Part shown: positions 60,656 to 64,000 of the stretch, piece after piece
Layout: each line of letters opens with the position of its first letter
Position numbering within the stretch: the first letter of the stretch is position 1
Translations under genes and position numbers: made by a program
Notes under the pieces: model-generated
What the model was told of the DNA's origin: nothing
What the model saw: the letters and a program-made list of their open reading frames with translations, nothing else
Databases searched by the model: none
Assembly (NCBI RefSeq): GCF_048537545.1
Contig: NZ_CP183218.1
Origin: Chania fonticola_B
GTDB lineage: Bacteria > Pseudomonadota > Gammaproteobacteria > Enterobacterales > Enterobacteriaceae
Direction: 5' to 3' (one strand)
DNA length: 64,000 nucleotides

Positions 60656-60682
60656 GTAGGGGCGCCGCATGTGACGCCCCTA
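60656..60682. repeat. REP-type palindrome between livF and sotB
   Basis: GTAGGGGCG and CGCCCCTA flank a CGCATGTGA core. Same family as the elements at 1770 and 10595. It lies about 45 bases after the livF stop and may act as its 3' hairpin. Confidence 0.6.
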
Positions 60683-60725
60683 AGACCGAGGATGTTCAAT
60701 GCGCCCCTCGTCGGGGCAGTGACCT

Positions 60726-61442
60726 TTATGCGCCTCCCAGATAAGCCTTTCTCACCTCCTGATTGCTCAGCAGTTCTGCACCGCTGCCGCTCAGGCGGAT
60801 TTGCCCATTGACCATCACATAGCCCCGATCGGACAGTTTCAAGGCGTGATTGGCATTCTGCTCCACCAGGAAAATCGTCATGCCGCCGTTGGCCAGTTCG
60901 CGCAGAATGCTGAAGATCTGTTTGACGATGATCGGTGCCAGCCCCAGACTCGGCTCATCCAGCAACAGCAACTTTGGCCGGCTCATCAGCGCACGGGCTA
61001 TCGCCAACATTTGCTGCTCACCGCCGGACATGGTCATCGCCCGCTGGTTACGCCGCTCTTTCAGGCGCGGAAACAGCTCATACATACGTTGCATATCTTC
61101 AGCGGCATAGCGGTTACCAAGGGTGATGGTGCCCATCAGCAGATTTTCCTCTACGCTCATGTCGGGGAAAATCCGCCGCCCTTCCGGAGCCTGGGCAATG
61201 CCGCTACTGGCCACAAAATGCGTCGACCGCTTGCTGATATCCGTCCCCTGAAACAGGATCTGCCCACCGCTGATGCGAGGTTGGCCAAAGATTGACATCA
61301 GCAAGGTGGATTTCCCCGCCCCGTTGGCCCCGATCAACGCTACGGTTTCCCCTTGCCTGACCTGCAATGACACCTGTTGCAGCGCCTGGATTGGGCCGTA
61401 ATGGACATCTACCTCGCGAAACTCCAGCATCACCTCGCTCAT
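60726..61442 (-). CDS. livF: LivF, branched-chain amino acid ABC transporter ATPase
   Basis: A 238-residue ATPase: Walker A GANGAGKST, signature MSGGEQQMLAIARAL, Walker B LLLDEPSLGLAP and a switch His in the following loop. The length and DEPSLGLAP are those of LivF. It overlaps livG by four bases and is the last liv gene. Confidence 0.93.
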   Translation of the reverse strand: MSEVMLEFREVDVHYGPIQALQQVSLQVRQGETVALIGANGAGKSTLLMSIFGQPRISGGQILFQGTDISKRSTHFVASSGIAQAPEGRRIFPDMSVEENLLMGTITLGNRYAAEDMQRMYELFPRLKERRNQRAMTMSGGEQQMLAIARALMSRPKLLLLDEPSLGLAPIIVKQIFSILRELANGGMTIFLVEQNANHALKLSDRGYVMVNGQIRLSGSGAELLSNQEVRKAYLGGA

Positions 61443-62314
61443 CCTGTCAGCTCCTCTTCGTCTGCGCCCAGATAAGCGGCGATCACGCTGTCATTGTGTT
61501 GGATCTCCTGCGGCGTTCCCTCGGCGATCACATTGCCGTGGTCCAGTACGATCACCCGGTCGGAAATCTCCATCACCATTCCCATATCATGTTCGATCAG
61601 CAGCACCGTAATATCATGATGCTGGCGCAGAAAGCGGATAATCCGGCTCAAGGTCGCGGTTTCCACCGGGTTCAACCCGGCGGCGGGCTCATCCAGGCAG
61701 ATCATTTCCGGGGTAGTGCACATCGCGCGGGCGATCTCCAGCCGCCGCTGCTGGCCGTAGGACATCTCCCCCGCCAGGCGGTTGGCACAGTCCACCAACT
61801 CGACCACCTCCAGCCAGTAAAATGCGCGGTCCAGTGCTTCATTTTCTGCCCGGCGATAGGCTGGCGTATTGAGCACGCCAGCAATCAGGTTTCGGTTACT
61901 CAAACGGTGTTGCGCCACCAACAGGTTCTCCACCACCGACATCTCACGGAACAGGCGGATATTCTGGAAGGTGCGGGCAAGCCCGGCACGGTTCACCAGA
62001 TGTGTGCCACCAAACATTTTGTAGTAAAGGCGCGACCCCAGTTGCGCGGGGTTAATCCAATCCCCTGCACGGAATTTCTGCCCGAGGATACGGATCACAT
62101 CGATGGGTCGTTTGTGAGTATTGAGCAGGATCGCCCCGCCGCTGGCACGATAAAAACCCGTCAGGCAGTTAAACACCGTGGTTTTCCCCGCGCCGTTCGG
62201 GCCGATCAACGCGGTGATCGACCCACGTTCCACTTCCAGGTTCACATCGTTCAGCGCTTTGATGCCGCCGAAGTGCATCATCAAATGTTCAACGCGTAAA
62301 ATGGCATCGCTCAT
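61439..62314 (-). CDS. livG: LivG, branched-chain amino acid ABC transporter ATPase
   Basis: A 291-residue ATPase: Walker A GPNGAGKTT, a long insertion near residues 60-110 (INPAQLGSRLYYKMF), LARTFQNIRLFREMSV Q-loop, signature MSYGQQRRLEIARAM, Walker B ICLDEPAAGLNP and switch His in LIEHDMGMVMEI. Overlaps livM and livF by four bases each. Confidence 0.93.
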   Translation of the reverse strand: MSDAILRVEHLMMHFGGIKALNDVNLEVERGSITALIGPNGAGKTTVFNCLTGFYRASGGAILLNTHKRPIDVIRILGQKFRAGDWINPAQLGSRLYYKMFGGTHLVNRAGLARTFQNIRLFREMSVVENLLVAQHRLSNRNLIAGVLNTPAYRRAENEALDRAFYWLEVVELVDCANRLAGEMSYGQQRRLEIARAMCTTPEMICLDEPAAGLNPVETATLSRIIRFLRQHHDITVLLIEHDMGMVMEISDRVIVLDHGNVIAEGTPQEIQHNDSVIAAYLGADEEELTG

Positions 62315-63597
62315 GGTGCTACCCCCTTGCGTGGCGTAAAGCTGCTACGGCTGATACGCACCAGGCCGCGTGGCCGCCAGATCATCATCAACACCATCAG
62401 TACGCCAAACAGCAACACTCGATATTCGGCAAAGCTGCGCAGCAGTTCCGGTGCCACCGTCAGCACAAAGGCAGCCAGCACAACGCCGATAGTCGATCCC
62501 ATTCCCCCCAGCACCACGATCGCCAAGATCAACGCCGATTCAAAGAAGGTAAACGACGTTGGATTGACGAACCCTTGATAGGTAGCAAAGAACACCCCGG
62601 CAATCCCGGCAGTGGAAGCCCCCATCATAAACGCCGAGAGTTTGACCAGCACATGATTAAGCCCGAGCGAACGGCAAGCGATTTCATCCTCCCGTAACGC
62701 TTCCCATGCCCGCCCTATCGGCATCCTCGTCAACCGATGTTTGACGAACAGCACCAGCAACACCACCAGGCACAGCACCGTGTAGATAAAGATAAACTTC
62801 AGGTTGGGGTTGTAGGTAATACCAAGAAACTCGTGGATCGGTACTCCCCCTTCCTTGGCTCGGCGGCCAAATTCCAGGCCGAACAGGGTCGGAGCAGGAA
62901 CCGAAACGCCGTTTGGCCCGCCGGTCAACGACACCCAGTTATTCAGCACTAGGCGAATGATTTCACCAAAACCCAGCGTCACAATCGCCAGATAGTCACC
63001 GTGCATACGCAGCACCGGGAACCCCAGCAACGCCCCAGCCAGCGCCGCCATCAACGCCCCCAGCGGCAACATCGCCCAAAAGCCCAGACCAAGATACTGA
63101 TAACCCAGTGCTAGGCCGTAGGCACCAATGGCATAAAACGCCACGTAACCCAGATCGAGCAGCCCGGCCAGCCCCACCACAATGTTCAATCCTAGCCCTA
63201 ACAACACATAAATCAGGCCGAGGATCGCCACGGTCAGCAGGTATTTGGTCGCCATAAACGGGAACAGCAATGCCAACACCACCAGTAACGGCAGGATCCA
63301 ACGCAGGCTAGTCCTGGCTCCGACTGGACGAACATAGACGCCGTCATTGCCCCCTTCAAAACGCGCCGACACCCTGCGCCCCAACGGCATTTGCAAAAAC
63401 AAGCTGAGTAACAGCCGCCCCACCATCACTACCGCGATAATCACCACCAGGCGGTGTGGCTCAAAGTTGAAACTGTAGCCGTCCAGCACAATACCGACTA
63501 TCGGGCCAAACACAATCAGCGCGATCAGGCCCGCGAGAACGGCATCCAACAGGCTGCGTTTAATACTCAGCCCTTGATGAACTGTGGATTGAGACAT
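62311..63597 (-). CDS. livM: LivM, branched-chain amino acid ABC transporter permease
   Basis: A 428-residue permease with an extra N-terminal domain of about 100 residues and then the conserved LivM core: GLGLNIVVGLAGLLDLGYVAFYAIGAY, a LGFGEIIRLVLNNW EAA-like loop and GGMGSTIGVVLAAF. ATG at 63597 has GAGGG upstream and follows the livH stop; a GTG at 63609 is possible but worse placed. Confidence 0.92.
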   Translation of the reverse strand: MSQSTVHQGLSIKRSLLDAVLAGLIALIVFGPIVGIVLDGYSFNFEPHRLVVIIAVVMVGRLLLSLFLQMPLGRRVSARFEGGNDGVYVRPVGARTSLRWILPLLVVLALLFPFMATKYLLTVAILGLIYVLLGLGLNIVVGLAGLLDLGYVAFYAIGAYGLALGYQYLGLGFWAMLPLGALMAALAGALLGFPVLRMHGDYLAIVTLGFGEIIRLVLNNWVSLTGGPNGVSVPAPTLFGLEFGRRAKEGGVPIHEFLGITYNPNLKFIFIYTVLCLVVLLVLFVKHRLTRMPIGRAWEALREDEIACRSLGLNHVLVKLSAFMMGASTAGIAGVFFATYQGFVNPTSFTFFESALILAIVVLGGMGSTIGVVLAAFVLTVAPELLRSFAEYRVLLFGVLMVLMMIWRPRGLVRISRSSFTPRKGVAP

Positions 63598-63605
63598 AGT
63601 TTCCC

Positions 63606-64000
63606 TCACACCTTAGCGACCATTGGCCGCCCCAGCAGGCCCTGAGGGCGGAAAATCAGGATCACCACCAGCAGACCGAATGAAAACACATCCTTGTAAT
63701 CCGAGTTCACCATGCCGGCGAACTGTGCCTCTGCCACGCCAAGCAACAAGCCTCCGAGCATCGCGCCGGGCAATGAGCCAATACCCCCCAGCACCGCTGC
63801 GGTGAAGGCTTTGACGCCGATAATAAAGCCCACGTAAAAATCGAAGGTGCCGTAGTTCATGGTGACCAGCACCCCGGCCAGCCCGGCCATCGCCGCGCCA
63901 ATCACAAACACCAGCGAGATCACCCGATCGGTATTGATACCGAGTATCGACGCCATCTTGCGATCCTGTTGGGTAGCCCGGCAGATACGCCCCAGGCGCG
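63606..64000 (-). CDS. livH: LivH, branched-chain amino acid ABC transporter permease (C-terminal part)
   Basis: The C-terminal about 130 residues of a LivH permease, open to the window edge. It has the EAA-like loop LGRICRATQQDRKMASILGI, membrane segments and the GGIGSLPGAMLGGLLLGVAEA signature. The stop lies nine bases before the livM ATG. The N-terminus and any livJ/livK binding-protein gene are outside the window. Confidence 0.92.
   Translation of the reverse strand, partial: RLGRICRATQQDRKMASILGINTDRVISLVFVIGAAMAGLAGVLVTMNYGTFDFYVGFIIGVKAFTAAVLGGIGSLPGAMLGGLLLGVAEAQFAGMVNSDYKDVFSFGLLVVILIFRPQGLLGRPMVAKV

Overview
The window is chromosomal DNA of a Serratia-like member of the Enterobacterales. 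It carries enterobacterial orthologues with E. coli-like gene order (degenerate serU, mtfA, tRNA-Asn, amn and nac; citCDEFXGT opposite citB), short overlapping operons and REP-type palindromes. The genus is an inference; no rRNA is present.

Layout. 1-4.7 kb holds the end of a TyrB-like aminotransferase with RidA and a kynurenine-formamidase-like hydrolase, then a LysR regulator divergent from a GST and a PPOX-type flavoprotein, and a YdcH-family protein. 4.9-17.5 kb is the serU/asnT neighbourhood: a degenerate tRNA-Ser, mtfA, tRNA-Asn, a GlxA-type regulator, a second-type GAPDH, pagP, amn and nac. nac has a recognisable sigma-54 promoter and NtrC-like site. Beside it lies the most unusual locus, a lipoprotein gene translationally coupled to a 1385-residue exported coiled-coil protein that ends in an FKBP-like domain. 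A second tRNA-Asn follows. 17.5-24.8 kb is a seven-function ABC transporter/luciferase-like monooxygenase/carboxymuconolactone-decarboxylase operon. 25-30.5 kb carries a small four-cysteine exported protein, AlaX, a LysR regulator, AlkB, a RarD-type exporter, an EntD-like phosphopantetheinyl transferase and glucose-1-phosphatase.

30.7-38.4 kb is the citrate fermentation locus: transporter citT and the citrate lyase genes citCDEFXG, divergent from response regulator citB. The usual sensor kinase gene citA is not there. 38.5-43 kb is a ribose/AI-2-type sugar ABC transporter. 43.5-51.6 kb is the hexose-phosphate locus uhpABC-afuABC: the sensor UhpC, kinase UhpB and regulator UhpA lie directly upstream of an AfuABC sugar-phosphate importer, and no uhpT is present. 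A third tRNA-Asn (51.9 kb) is followed by a RES/Xre-type toxin-antitoxin pair. 53.8-60.6 kb contains a two-component flavin monooxygenase of the C2/C1 4-hydroxyphenylacetate hydroxylase type, a Bcr/CflA exporter, a YdbC/PdxI aldo-keto reductase, a HigBA-type toxin-antitoxin pair and SotB. The window ends in a branched-chain amino acid transporter operon (livHMGF, livH cut).

The best candidate for an undescribed system is the lipoprotein plus giant repeat coiled-coil/FKBP pair at 11.8-16.4 kb. Other points for a second look are the tRNA-Ser relic with an alanine-type anticodon, REP elements that supply gene stop codons, the kinase-less citB, the atypical RES-partner antitoxin and the small cysteine-rich exported protein.
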